Assembly: GCA_039817885.1 (NCBI GenBank)
Contig: JBCBUY010000008.1
Coordinates: 1-64,000, forward strand
Source of the DNA: CALLCD01 sp039817885
GTDB taxonomy: Bacteria > Pseudomonadota > Alphaproteobacteria > Caulobacterales > Hyphomonadaceae
Length of the DNA stretch: 64,000 nucleotides
Direction: 5' to 3'
Below are positions 43,160 through 52,156 of the stretch, piece by piece (position 1 is the stretch's first letter; the number at the start of each line of letters is the position of its first letter). Position numbers and translations under genes: made by a program. A model generated the notes under the pieces. That model saw nothing but the letters and a program-made list of their open reading frames with translations, made no database searches and was not told the origin of the DNA.

Positions 43160-44452
43160 TCAGATGTCTCTCACAGTTGGTCTGGTCATTGGTGTCCGCA
43201 TGAGCGCCCCATAGAGAAGCGCAGCGACAATCACGCCGTCAAGATTCGACATGGTCGTGATCGAAAACAATTCTGTAAACGTTGCCGCCGCGACCAATGC
43301 GCCGACGCCCCAGGCGACAAAGGCCTGCCAAGAGATGGGCGGGGCTCGTTCCAAGTCAGCAAGGTCGTAGTGTGCCCCCTTAACGACGAAGAAGTCGACG
43401 ACATAGATTCCGAGGACGGAGGAAAAAATCACGCTTTGCCAGATCAGAAAGTCGAGGAACAGCTCGCTGATCTCAAGCACCGCCAAACCTGTTCCGACGG
43501 TGCCGGCGACGACAACAAACATCCATTCCGGGACGCGTGGAAATATAGACGTCAAGGACAGACCCGCGCCATAGAGGTTGACCGCATTGGTGGACACACT
43601 TGCAAAGACAAGGAATATGAAGGCCAGGCTGCCCAAGCCCATGGCCAGCATAAGCGCCAACGGATCGAGTTCCTGGAATATCAGAGCGGGACCTGAGGCG
43701 GCGACATGTACCAATGGCTCGATAATGGCGAGTGCAATCAGGACGGCTATCGCGACATCGCGCGGCGCTCTCGCATATCGGGTGAGATCTGGCACGAGCA
43801 ATACGCCGACAATGATGCCGCCGGCGAGCACCGTAATGGCCTGCCCAAAAGTGATGTCGCCAGTGGCTGGCAGAGCCGCCAGGGCGCTATAATCGGTTGT
43901 GCCAAATGTCTTGGCGATCATGACAGCGAGCACGGTGAGCATGAGTGGAAAGGCAAACCACGCCAATTTATCGAGCGCTTTGAACCCGAATATTGTCGCG
44001 ATCGTCATCAAAACACCGCCGACCAGGATGTATGTCCAAGATGGAAGCGAGATGCCAAGAGCGGTGTCCCCCACCGACTCTGCGGCGGTACCGAAAAAGT
44101 ACGCATTGACCCCAAACCATCCAAACTGGGCGAGCGCGAAGGTGAGGTTCACCGCCCGCGCGCCGACACGTCCGAATGAGAATTGCAGAATCATATAGGT
44201 TGATAAACGGCTGCGCATGCCGACCCAGCCGGTCACGAATGCCAGCGCCGTGACGAGCAACCCGGCAACGATAAAAGCGAGCGTGCTTTGCTGATAGCCA
44301 AGGGCAAGGCCGACTTCGGCCCCGCTCAGCAATGCCGGCAGGGCCACACCTATGCCACCTAGCACGAACCCGATACGCCATCCGGAATAGGTCGCCTGTT
44401 CAGGGACCGGTGTGGTCGCATAGTCTTCGACAAGGGATACGGTGTTTGCCAC
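43160..44452 (-). CDS. NCS1-family permease (cytosine/hydantoin/purine type)
   Basis: 430 residues, about twelve helices. NCS1 features: GFVLGGIGVALPALLSGAEVG near the N-terminus, QFSFGRVGARAVNL, and AVNLYGAGLSLTSIFP in helix 8-9. Such carriers import nucleobases or hydantoins with a cation. It is transcribed with the hydantoinase and DUF917 genes, which points to import of a cyclic ureide. Confidence 0.88.
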   Translation of the reverse strand: MANTVSLVEDYATTPVPEQATYSGWRIGFVLGGIGVALPALLSGAEVGLALGYQQSTLAFIVAGLLVTALAFVTGWVGMRSRLSTYMILQFSFGRVGARAVNLTFALAQFGWFGVNAYFFGTAAESVGDTALGISLPSWTYILVGGVLMTIATIFGFKALDKLAWFAFPLMLTVLAVMIAKTFGTTDYSALAALPATGDITFGQAITVLAGGIIVGVLLVPDLTRYARAPRDVAIAVLIALAIIEPLVHVAASGPALIFQELDPLALMLAMGLGSLAFIFLVFASVSTNAVNLYGAGLSLTSIFPRVPEWMFVVVAGTVGTGLAVLEISELFLDFLIWQSVIFSSVLGIYVVDFFVVKGAHYDLADLERAPPISWQAFVAWGVGALVAAATFTELFSITTMSNLDGVIVAALLYGALMRTPMTRPTVRDI

Positions 44453-44518
44453 CTCCGCACAGTAATTCGCTCAATCGAGACTGCAATGAGGAATTCCGGT
44501 GACCCGGAGTCCAGGCGC

Positions 44519-45793
44519 TTACGTTTTGCCGCGGGACATGAACCCAAACAGATGCCCGGCGACTTTGCGCATTTGGATTTCTTCGGAGCCTTCGGTGATG
44601 CGGTAGCGGCGGTGGTGGCGGTAGATATGTTCGAACGGCTTGTGGCGGGAATAGCCCATACCGCCATGCACCTGCATCGCCCGGTCCGCGGCGTTGCAGC
44701 AGAGCCGATTGGCGCGGTAATTACACATGGACACCTTGTCGGAGAGGTGAATGGCAACCTCCGGCTTTGACATGCTGTCCATCTCCCAGGCCGTCTTGAA
44801 GATGAGCAAGCGGAGCATTTCGGCCTCGGTTTTCAGCTCCACAAGCGGGAACTGGATCGCCTGATTAATGGCGAGGGGCTTGCCGAAAGGGGCACGCTCA
44901 CGGGCATATTTGACGCTCTCATCAATGCAATAGAGCGCCGCGCCTGTGGAGCTCGCCGCCTGGCGGATGCGATTTTCGTGGACGAAATGCTGAGCGAGCG
45001 CGAGACCGCCCTCCGGCGGGCCAAAAACGGCGCTATCGGGCACCCAGACGTCTTTGATCGTCAAGCGCGGATGGTCCGTCGGCATGTTGAAGGTCCACAT
45101 ATATTCTTCGATCGTGATGCCGGGATCATCGGCCGGAACGAGCAGGCAAGTGATGCCGCGCGCATCGCCATCCTCCCCGCTTGTGCGGGCAAAACACATC
45201 ATATGGGTCGCGACATGCATGCCTGTGATCCACATCTTCTCGCCATTGATCCGCCAGCCATCCACGCCGTCGCGGGTCTCTCGAACGGCGCGGGTTTCCA
45301 TATGGGTCGCGTCAGAGCCATGATTTGGCTCGGTGAGGCCAAACGTGGCGATGAATTTGCCGGCGAGCGCGTCTTCAGCGAGGTGGGCCTGATCATCCCG
45401 CGCGAAATCGCGTAGCATCAGAATCTGCGGGAAGTTTGCGACGATGGAGTGCTCGTTTTGGAGATCATTGTGCAGGCCAAGCCCCTTGCGGGCGAGATGC
45501 TCGCGGATCACCGCCATGGCGAGGTTGGACCCATTCTTGCCGCCATATTCTTCCGGCAAACCAAACCGGAAATGCCCAGCCGCATCAGCGCGGCGCTTCG
45601 CTTCTTTCAGCAACGCCTCCCATTCCGGGCGGGGCAAGCCATGATTCTCGAAATCGGTGCGCGCCCATTCGCGGCGATGATCGAAGAAACGGATATTGTC
45701 GTTCTGTTCTTCTAAGGGGCGAATCTCGGCGTCTATAAACGCGTCAAGTTCCGCCAAATAAGTCTGTAAATCTGCCGGGATGTTAAAATCCAT
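44519..45793 (-). CDS. Acyl-CoA dehydrogenase
   Basis: 424 residues. FAD flavoenzyme that forms trans-2-enoyl-CoA. Seen: FGLTEPNHGSDATHMETRA, KMWITGMHVATHMM, FGKPLAINQAIQ, and the C-terminal QVHGGMGYSRHKPFEHIYRHHRRYRI with TEGSEEIQ. This belongs to the long AcAD10/11-like group. Upstream gene of the minus-strand group before the permease, but the 66-base gap leaves an independent unit possible. Confidence 0.93.
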   Translation of the reverse strand: MDFNIPADLQTYLAELDAFIDAEIRPLEEQNDNIRFFDHRREWARTDFENHGLPRPEWEALLKEAKRRADAAGHFRFGLPEEYGGKNGSNLAMAVIREHLARKGLGLHNDLQNEHSIVANFPQILMLRDFARDDQAHLAEDALAGKFIATFGLTEPNHGSDATHMETRAVRETRDGVDGWRINGEKMWITGMHVATHMMCFARTSGEDGDARGITCLLVPADDPGITIEEYMWTFNMPTDHPRLTIKDVWVPDSAVFGPPEGGLALAQHFVHENRIRQAASSTGAALYCIDESVKYARERAPFGKPLAINQAIQFPLVELKTEAEMLRLLIFKTAWEMDSMSKPEVAIHLSDKVSMCNYRANRLCCNAADRAMQVHGGMGYSRHKPFEHIYRHHRRYRITEGSEEIQMRKVAGHLFGFMSRGKT

Positions 45794-45881
45794 GGGCCTC
45801 CCCTGTCTTTATATGCCGGTGAAATCGTAGGCCACGAAAGGCTTTCTGGCCAGTATACGACATTTTCATGAATATTTACGA

Positions 45882-45917
45882 CTGAACGTTTGACATTTCG
45901 TTCAGAAGACATACTTT
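45882..45917 (+). promoter_or_regulatory. Promoter with operator-like dyad for UrcA gene
   Basis: TTGACA at 45890-45895 and TACTTT at 45912-45917 (16-base spacing) form a good promoter. The -35 lies inside a perfect dyad CTGAACG (45882-45888) and CGTTCAG (45899-45905) with a 10-base spacer. A repressor on the dyad would block the -35. The UrcA ATG is 45 bases downstream. Confidence 0.6.
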
Positions 45918-45962
45918 AGGTGTACGGCATCAATAGCCGATCGAATAACAAGGACAAAAACA

Positions 45963-46337
45963 ATGACCCGTTTCCTCCCAACAGTCGCTAAAGTCGCAGC
46001 TGCAAGCCTCATCGCTGCAGGTTTGGCGTCAACCGCAATGGCCGACAGCACTGTCAGCTACGATGTCACCATGAATTTCGATGAGAGCCAGCTCTCCACG
46101 ACAGCAGACGCCACAGCAGTTCTGGCTGATCTGAGCAAACAGGCCGAGGACGCTTGCAGCTTTGTTGAGCCAATTCTCCGCACAGAGCGTGTTGACGACC
46201 AGTGCGTCGCTGATGTGGTGCGTCAGTCGGTTATCACGATTAACAGCTCCGCTCTCACGGAAGCCTACAATATCGCAGAAGGTACCCAGGTTTCACCTGA
46301 ACTTCGCGCCGCCAGCGTCGAAACTGCAGTTCAGTAA
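45963..46337 (+). CDS. UrcA family secreted protein
   Basis: 124 residues. Signal peptide about 1-28 (ends AMA). Mature part fits UrcA: VTMNFDESQLSTTADATAVLADLSKQAEDAC, with a second Cys in DDQCVADVV. A purine-rich leader (AACAAGGACAAAAAC) precedes the ATG. It has its own promoter with an operator-like dyad and a terminator. It is only distantly similar to the first UrcA at 13669. Confidence 0.78.
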   Translation: MTRFLPTVAKVAAASLIAAGLASTAMADSTVSYDVTMNFDESQLSTTADATAVLADLSKQAEDACSFVEPILRTERVDDQCVADVVRQSVITINSSALTEAYNIAEGTQVSPELRAASVETAVQ

Positions 46338-46446
46338 GACTTTTAGACCACCATATGACAGGTGAACGATTGAAACAGAATTCAGTACTCACCATATGGT
46401 GATCAGATGACGAACACCAGCGTCATCTAAGCTTCCTCCCTTGACG

Positions 46447-46477
46447 GGCCGTCCATTTTTCGGGCGGCCTTTTTTTT
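46447..46477 (+). terminator. Intrinsic terminator (plus strand)
   Basis: GGCCGTCC/GGGCGGCC stem (one G-T pair), a 7-base loop and eight Ts. It follows the UrcA gene by about 110 bases. Confidence 0.75.
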
Positions 46478-46480
46478 GAT

Positions 46481-46518
46481 CAAAACAAAAGGCTTTCCCA
46501 GATGATCGGGAAAGCCTT
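46481..46518 (-). terminator. Intrinsic terminator (minus strand)
   Basis: Eleven-base stem AAGGCTTTCCC/GGGAAAGCCTT; read on the minus strand it is followed by TTGTTTTG. It ends the CC0125/CC1285 lipoprotein transcript. Confidence 0.82.
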
Positions 46519-46545
46519 GCCTGTTTAGACGGTACAGTCGACTGA

Positions 46546-47079
46546 TCAGCCAGGACGTACCGCGATTGGGCCGAGATTATCAATCACTTCCTGGGCATTG
46601 AATGCCATGACATTTTCAGCGTCTTTCTGGCCTTCAAACGCCTGGACCAATGCAGCGACATCGAACGACTTACGTTCGCGCGTCCGCGTAGATGCCGTGC
46701 CAGCACCACCAAAGCCGCGATTGAACCCGCCAAAGCCACCAAAACCGCCAAAGCCACCGCCGAAGCCAGTCGTTGTTGAGTTGAAGGACCGGCGACCGCT
46801 TTCGCTATCGTCGAGAATCGTGAAGTGGCCGAAGCCATCAGCGACTGCCAGTTCTGCTGCGCGGAGCAGAATATAGTTTTCGACCGTGGCCAAATCCGTG
46901 CTGGAGTTCCCGCGGAACGTCACGCGATACTTACCAGACTCGATTTTGGTTTCCCCATAACCGAAACTGTTAATGCCGCCTTTTGAAGGTTTGTAAGGGG
47001 TTGCAGATACGCAAGCAGCAAGGATGGCTGCTGCTGCGACCATTGCGCCCGCTGTCATCAATTTGGATTTCCTTGCCAT
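46546..47079 (-). CDS. CC0125/CC1285 family lipoprotein
   Basis: 177 residues. Lipoprotein signal with ILAAC. The family core is seen: ATPYKPSKGG, GYGETKIESGKYRVTFRGN, and AAELAVADGFGHF. A Gly/Phe-rich stretch (GFGGGFGGFGGFGGF, about 104-125) follows, then a conserved ALVQAF and AQEVIDNLGP C-terminus. The ATG at 47079 gives 7-base spacing from AGGAG; an ATG one codon upstream is possible. The family is known from Caulobacter and its relatives; function unknown. Confidence 0.88.
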   Translation of the reverse strand: MARKSKLMTAGAMVAAAAILAACVSATPYKPSKGGINSFGYGETKIESGKYRVTFRGNSSTDLATVENYILLRAAELAVADGFGHFTILDDSESGRRSFNSTTTGFGGGFGGFGGFGGFNRGFGGAGTASTRTRERKSFDVAALVQAFEGQKDAENVMAFNAQEVIDNLGPIAVRPG

Positions 47080-47174
47080 CATTTGGCTCCTCTATTCGCC
47101 GTCATGAACACGATGATAGAGCAAAACTGTACCCTAACCATCACACCCTTCGTCGACATTTCATCACGAATGGT

Positions 47175-47570
47175 TCAAGTTTCAACCTCACCAATCGGCT
47201 GCCACAGCTCTATTTTCCGGCCATCCGGGTCCATGATCCAGGCAAACTTACCATAGGACTCGGTCATCGGCTCACCTTCAAGTGGTACGTTTTCCGACCG
47301 AATTCTCTCAAGCATTGCATCGAGATCGTCGACGATGAGATTCATCATCCAATCTGATGTGGAAGGTTTGAAATAGTCGCTGCTGGCTTTGAATGGCGAC
47401 CAGATCGTCATCGCCCCGTCACCACAGGCTTCTGCCGCTTCCTTTTGGGAGAATGCGTGACCGCCAAAATCGTTTATTTCGATGCCGAGTACGCGCGTGT
47501 ACCAGGCTCGCGTGGCGTCGACGTCCTCACACAGAAAAAATATGCCTCCCAGTCCCAAAACTTTCGCCAT
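47175..47570 (-). CDS. VOC family (glyoxalase-like) protein
   Basis: 131 residues with two beta-alpha-beta-beta modules: GIFFLCEDVDATRAWYTRVLG (in parts: FFLCEDVDATRAWY), WMMNLIVDDLDAMLERI and the C-terminal IMDPDGRKIELWQP, where the Glu is a usual metal ligand. Substrate unknown. Divergent from the haloalkane dehalogenase gene with 71 bases between. Confidence 0.88.
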   Translation of the reverse strand: MAKVLGLGGIFFLCEDVDATRAWYTRVLGIEINDFGGHAFSQKEAAEACGDGAMTIWSPFKASSDYFKPSTSDWMMNLIVDDLDAMLERIRSENVPLEGEPMTESYGKFAWIMDPDGRKIELWQPIGEVET

Positions 47571-47641
47571 TGAGGCTCCTCGTCATTTACTTCCCGCGAC
47601 AGTTTGCCCCAAAGTCGAAAGAGATACAAAGGAGGATCACG

Positions 47642-48544
47642 ATGGGTATCGAAGCCAAACGCACGCCGGACGCGCAATTTAAAAATCTGCCTGAGTACAC
47701 CTTCGCGCCAAACTATGTTGACGACCTGCCGGGGTACAAGGATCTTCGCGTTCACTATCTGGATGAAGGGCCCGCCGACGCGGCCCAGACCTATCTCTGC
47801 CTCCATGGCCAGCCCAGCTGGTCATATCTTTACCGGAAGATGCTTCCGGTTTTCACCGGCGCGGGCGGCCGGGTTATCGCACCGGATTGGCTCGGCTTTG
47901 GCAAGTCCGACAAGCCAGTCGACGACGACGTTTACACCTTCGATTTTCACCGTAACATGATGTTGGCCTTCATCGAGCGCCTTGATCTCTCCAACATCAC
48001 ACTGGTGTGCCAGGATTGGGGCGGGATCCTCGGCCTGACCTTGCCGCAAGAGATGCCGGAGCGATTTTCCCGCTTGATCGTGATGAACACAGCGATACCC
48101 GTTGGCGAGTCGCCGGGGCCAGGGTTTGATGCCTGGAAGGCCTTTGCAGCGTCACAGCCCGATATGGACGTTGCGGCGCTGATGAAACGTGGCACATCAA
48201 TCCTCTCCGACGATGAAGCTGCGGCCTATGGTGCCCCGTTCCCGGATGTCACCTATAAGGCGGGCGTGCGTCGCTTCCCCGAAATGGTGATGGTATCGCC
48301 GGAGATGGAAGGCGTGGAGACATCAAAGCGGGCGATGGAGTTCTGGTCAAAGGAGTGGACCGGCCAGAGCTTCATGGCCGTGGGCATGGCGGACCCCGTA
48401 CTCGGTGGCCCCATCATGGACAGTTTGCGCGAGACAATAAACGGCTGCCCTGAGCCGATGCGGATCGAGGAAGGGGGCCATTTTGTCCAGGAATGGGGCG
48501 CACCCATTGCAGAGGCCGCGCTGAAACATTTTGGCGACCTGTGA
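47642..48544 (+). CDS. Haloalkane dehalogenase (subfamily I type)
   Basis: 300 residues. The triad is Asp125 in VCQDWGGILG, Asp251 in GMADPVLGG and His280 in EEGGHFVQE. Trp126 next to the nucleophile and Trp165 (FDAW) match the two halide-binding tryptophans of DhlA-type enzymes; oxyanion HGQPSWSYLYRK is typical. Predicted to hydrolyse C-Cl or C-Br bonds. A perfect AAAGGAGG precedes the ATG at 47642. Its TGA overlaps the GTG start of the Nudix gene by 4 bases (GTGA). Confidence 0.93.
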   Translation: MGIEAKRTPDAQFKNLPEYTFAPNYVDDLPGYKDLRVHYLDEGPADAAQTYLCLHGQPSWSYLYRKMLPVFTGAGGRVIAPDWLGFGKSDKPVDDDVYTFDFHRNMMLAFIERLDLSNITLVCQDWGGILGLTLPQEMPERFSRLIVMNTAIPVGESPGPGFDAWKAFAASQPDMDVAALMKRGTSILSDDEAAAYGAPFPDVTYKAGVRRFPEMVMVSPEMEGVETSKRAMEFWSKEWTGQSFMAVGMADPVLGGPIMDSLRETINGCPEPMRIEEGGHFVQEWGAPIAEAALKHFGDL

Positions 48545-48945
48545 GCGATGTGCCCGAAGCCGCCTGCGGCGCGGCCATCCTGAATGAAGCGGGCGAGCTA
48601 TTACTCATCCAGCGCCTGCGTCCGCCTGAGCCCGGCCATTGGGGGCTGCCGGGTGGCAAGATTGACTTTGGCGAGCCGGCGGAAACGGCCGTCAAGCGGG
48701 AAATCGCCGAGGAGCTTGGCATTGAGATCGCCCTCACCGGGCTTGCCTGTCTGACGGAGACCATCGGCGCGGACGATGGCCGCCATTGGGTGGCACCTGT
48801 CTATGGGGCGCGCATCATGTCAGGCGCACCCGGTATTCAGGAACCAGAGAAACATGGGGGTTGGGGGTGGTTCGCCCTCAACGCCCTGCCCGCCCCGCTG
48901 ACGACGCCAACCCGGCAGTATCTTCAATCAGTGCGCAGCGATTAA
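48541..48945 (+). CDS. Nudix hydrolase (ADP-ribose/NTP type)
   Basis: 134 residues from the GTG start (VSDVPEAACG). The Nudix box is exact: G-x5-E-x7-REIAEELGI, seen as GGKIDFGEPAETAVK and REIAEELGIE. Family acts on nucleoside diphosphates linked to another moiety. GTG start is chosen because it overlaps the dehalogenase stop and there is no in-frame ATG close to the domain. Substrate unknown. Confidence 0.9.
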   Translation: MSDVPEAACGAAILNEAGELLLIQRLRPPEPGHWGLPGGKIDFGEPAETAVKREIAEELGIEIALTGLACLTETIGADDGRHWVAPVYGARIMSGAPGIQEPEKHGGWGWFALNALPAPLTTPTRQYLQSVRSD

Positions 48946-49373
48946 TCCGCAAGCGGAGGAATACGTAACACCTGGCCCGGATAAATCTTATCCGGATCGG
49001 ACAGCATCGGCTTGTTCGCCTCGAAGATCACCGGATACTTCATGGCATTGCCATAGACTTTCTTCGCGATGGCCGACAGCGTGTCGCCGCGTTCGACGGT
49101 GTGGAAGGTTGCTTCCGGTTCGGCGTCGGCGGTTGAGATCTCTTCCTCCACGGCTTCGATGCCGTCGACATTGCCCGCGGCGAGGATGATCTTCTCGCGC
49201 ATTTCCTGACTGGGCGCTTCGCCGGTGATTTTCACCTTGGAGCCGTCGACCTCGACATTCACGTCCCCTTCGAGGCCCAGATCTTTTACTTCCTTCTGGA
49301 TCGCCTCGGCGGGCGCGTCGTCCCCGCCCATCAGCTTCTTGCCGGCATTCATGACAAAGTTGAAGATTCCCAT
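48942..49373 (-). CDS. kbp: BON-LysM protein, Kbp (YgaU) ortholog
   Basis: 143 residues with MGIFNFVMNAGKKL (the E. coli YgaU/Kbp N-terminus), a BON domain (VNVEVDGSKVKITGEA, EKIILAAGNVDGI) and a C-terminal LysM domain (HTVERGDTLSAIAKKVYGN, FEANKPMLSDPDKIYPGQVLRIP). E. coli Kbp is a cytoplasmic potassium-binding protein. The sequence matches over the whole length. It is convergent with the Nudix gene (4-base overlap) and divergent from the thiolase. Confidence 0.9.
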   Translation of the reverse strand: MGIFNFVMNAGKKLMGGDDAPAEAIQKEVKDLGLEGDVNVEVDGSKVKITGEAPSQEMREKIILAAGNVDGIEAVEEEISTADAEPEATFHTVERGDTLSAIAKKVYGNAMKYPVIFEANKPMLSDPDKIYPGQVLRIPPLAD

Positions 49374-49654
49374 GGGTCACACTCCCCTTCTCGTTGACCA
49401 AGCCCGACTCTGCCTCAACCAGCCGCCGGTTGTCGACGGCCTTATTGACACCCGCGTGAACTCTGCCTGAATGAAGCGACAAGACACCGCTTCGCAGCCG
49501 ATAGGTCGTTCCTGCTCGCCGTGCGCCGGAAATTCCAGATCAAGTAAGCTTGATCCCGAGCTTTCCGCTTTGCGTAACGGCACCCCTAGCGTCAAGGCGG
49601 GCCTGCCTATAGGGTGCGCCGCAACAAAACCATCCACAACAGGGAGACACGCCC

Positions 49655-50863
49655 ATGCGTGAAGCTGTCATCGTATCCACCGCCCGCACCGGCCTTGCCA
49701 AGACCGGCCGCGGATCGCTCAATAACACCCACGGCATCACCATGGCCGGCCACGCCATCAAAGGCGCGATGGAGCGGGCCGGCGTCGAGCCTGAGGCCGT
49801 GGAAGACGTCTATCTCGGCTCAGCTCAGCCAGAAGGCGCGACGGGCCACAATGTTGCGCGGAACGCAGCGCTTTGGGCCGGCTGCCCCACGTCAACATCT
49901 GGCGCGACGATTAACCGGTTCTGCTCCTCCGGGCTGCAGGCGATCGCGAACGCCTCCCACACGGTGATCAATGAAGGCGCGGCCGTAACCGTCGGCGGTG
50001 GCGTAGAGAGCCTCTCGCTCGTCTCTCGCTCAGGTCATATGAATCTACATCGCTACACTGAAGATCAGCTGATGGGCCAGTGGCCGGCGATCTGGATGAC
50101 CATGATCGAAACAGCGGAAGTCGTCGCCGATCGCTATGGCATCAGCCGCGAATACCAGGATGAGTACTCCGCCGAGAGCCAGCGCCGCACAGCTGTGTTC
50201 CAGGAAAAGGGCTATATGGCCGAAGAGATCGTGCCGCTGAAAACGACCATGATCCTGACCAATAAGGAAACGGGCGAAACCACGGAGCAGGAAGTCACCT
50301 GCGATAGCGATGAGTGCAACCGCCCCGGCACGACGGTGGAGGCGCTTGCCGGGCTGCAGCCTGTGCATCGCGGCGGCATGGTCGTGAAAGAAGGCAAGTA
50401 CATCACCGCTGGGAACGCGTCTCAGCTCTCCGATGGTGCGGCGGCCGTTGTCGTTATGGAAGCTGCCGAGGCTGCCAAGCGCGGTATCGAGCCGCTTGGC
50501 CGGTTTGCGGGCTTCAATGTTGGCGGCGTTGATCCGGACGAGATGGGCATCGGCCCTGTCAAAGCTGTGCCGCGACTGCTTGAGCGTCACGGGCTGACCG
50601 TCGACGATATCGACCTTTGGGAACTCAATGAGGCGTTCGCCTCGCAGTGCCTCTATTGCCGCGACCATCTCGGCATTGATCCGGAGAAATACAACGTCAA
50701 TGGCGGCTCAATCTCGATCGGCCATCCATTCGGCATGACCGGTGCGCGCTGCACGGGCTCGCTTCTGCTGGAAGGCAAACGCCGCGGTGCGAAATGGGGC
50801 GTTGTTACCATGTGTATCGGCGGCGGCATGGGCGCAGCCGGCCTGTTCGAGATCTACAGCTAA
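49655..50863 (+). CDS. Acetyl-CoA acyltransferase (thiolase)
   Basis: 402 residues. Nucleophile Cys in NRFCSSGLQAIANAS (about 88-102), His in GGSISIGHPFGMTGAR and second Cys in VVTMCIGGGMGAAGLFEIY. This resembles FadA/acetyl-CoA C-acyltransferase enzymes of beta-oxidation. No FadB-type partner lies nearby. AGGGAGAC precedes the ATG. A strong terminator follows. Confidence 0.95.
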   Translation: MREAVIVSTARTGLAKTGRGSLNNTHGITMAGHAIKGAMERAGVEPEAVEDVYLGSAQPEGATGHNVARNAALWAGCPTSTSGATINRFCSSGLQAIANASHTVINEGAAVTVGGGVESLSLVSRSGHMNLHRYTEDQLMGQWPAIWMTMIETAEVVADRYGISREYQDEYSAESQRRTAVFQEKGYMAEEIVPLKTTMILTNKETGETTEQEVTCDSDECNRPGTTVEALAGLQPVHRGGMVVKEGKYITAGNASQLSDGAAAVVVMEAAEAAKRGIEPLGRFAGFNVGGVDPDEMGIGPVKAVPRLLERHGLTVDDIDLWELNEAFASQCLYCRDHLGIDPEKYNVNGGSISIGHPFGMTGARCTGSLLLEGKRRGAKWGVVTMCIGGGMGAAGLFEIYS

Positions 50864-50886
50864 GCTCAGCTTACGGATTTATCGGG

Positions 50887-50917
50887 AAGCCCGCACTGGA
50901 AACGGTGCGGGCTTTTC
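50887..50917 (+). terminator. Intrinsic terminator after the thiolase
   Basis: Ten-base stem AAGCCCGCAC/GTGCGGGCTT with an 8-base loop and TTTTCTT tail, 24 bases after the stop codon. Confidence 0.9.
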
Positions 50918-50925
50918 TTATGAGC

Positions 50926-52077
50926 TTATGTCAGGCGGTTGGCGAGCATTGCATGACCTTCCACCATCCGCTCCACTTCGTCTTGTCGCGGCTCAAGGTC
51001 CCAATCGTTCATATCGCCTGATCCGCCGAGCAGGATGCCGGTTTTGCGTGGGAAGGAATAAAGCAGCCCGTACTCGGTGCCTCCTGCGACATAACCATAG
51101 TCGATGTCGTTCTGCGGCAGGAGGAAAGACAACTGCCCGCGCAGGGGCGCAATCGTTTCGTCCTCGAAGACCTTGCCAGCGCCTAGACCCATACAGTTGA
51201 CGATCGTGTCTTCTTTCAAGGTTTCAATGTCAGACGCTGTTTCAAAGGTCCGCTGAACAAGCCGGCCACCATTGGACTGAAAATCACTCAAGAGCGCGCG
51301 CATATAGATGTCGCTGTCGATCATCAGCGTGTAATACGCATCCCAATGGGGGAATTTGAACGGGCCGACGCCGGTCTGGTTTCTGACGAGCCCGGGATAG
51401 AGGTCCTCGCCGCCTATGTAGCTCGTGTTCAGCTCGGAATCGCGTAACGCAAACTGGCGGATCCAAGTGACGCCGTAACGCGGATCATTCGCATACCGAA
51501 TAAACCGTGAGAAGGCGATGCGCGACGCCGTGTGCAGCATGGCTTCTGTTTCCGGCAGTACTTCGCCTCGCCGGAACATCGTGACCGGGTGCCACATCGC
51601 CCCAGCGACATTCGATGTTGTGTACGGAGGAAATTCAGCGGCATAGACTGTGACATCAGCTCCGGCGCGCTGAAGGTCCAGCGCCGTAGAGAGGCCAATA
51701 GAGCCGGAGCCGAGGACGGCAATATCTGTCCGAGCATAGGACTTCGCCATGCCTGCCGCCATTTCGGCGACGCCCCAGGATATCGATACCCCTCCCCCGC
51801 CATGGCCGTAATTGTGGACGACGTCTTTCGCGCCAACCTTCACCGCTTCAAGGCGCGGGCCCGGTCGGCGAAACGGGCGCAGACCGACAATCGTGCGCGT
51901 CACCCGATCCATGGACGATTTTATCGGTGCAAGAGGCGCATCGAACGGCTGGACCAGTGCATCACCAGTGACTGCGACGGATGCTCGGACGTTCGTTTGG
52001 GCGGCAGGTGTTACGCATCCTGCGAGGCCCGCGGCACCAAACGCCAATCCTGATTTCAACATGTCGCGTCGATGCAT
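50926..52077 (-). CDS. Tat-exported FAD-dependent oxidoreductase (D-amino-acid oxidase type)
   Basis: 383 residues. N-terminus MHRRDMLKSGLAFGAAGLAGC combines a twin-arginine motif with a lipobox, so the enzyme is probably exported folded and lipid-anchored. The FAD fold is seen as IAVLGSGSIGLSTALDLQRAGADVTVYA (given in parts: VLGSGSIGLSTAL). SRFIRYAND and VNCMGLGAGKVFED match DAO-type proteins. Substrate unknown. Confidence 0.85.
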   Translation of the reverse strand: MHRRDMLKSGLAFGAAGLAGCVTPAAQTNVRASVAVTGDALVQPFDAPLAPIKSSMDRVTRTIVGLRPFRRPGPRLEAVKVGAKDVVHNYGHGGGGVSISWGVAEMAAGMAKSYARTDIAVLGSGSIGLSTALDLQRAGADVTVYAAEFPPYTTSNVAGAMWHPVTMFRRGEVLPETEAMLHTASRIAFSRFIRYANDPRYGVTWIRQFALRDSELNTSYIGGEDLYPGLVRNQTGVGPFKFPHWDAYYTLMIDSDIYMRALLSDFQSNGGRLVQRTFETASDIETLKEDTIVNCMGLGAGKVFEDETIAPLRGQLSFLLPQNDIDYGYVAGGTEYGLLYSFPRKTGILLGGSGDMNDWDLEPRQDEVERMVEGHAMLANRLT

Positions 52078-52156
52078 GACCTGATCGCTCTCTACTCGCT
52101 GAATCGTTACGTAACGGTGCGCCGCCTTGCCAAGTCAAGCTCGGTCGAACGTCTTG

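Noticed and set aside
42668..43696. Plus-strand frame of 342 residues opposite hydantoinase and permease
   Set aside because: It crosses two well supported genes on the other strand and has no recognisable domain.
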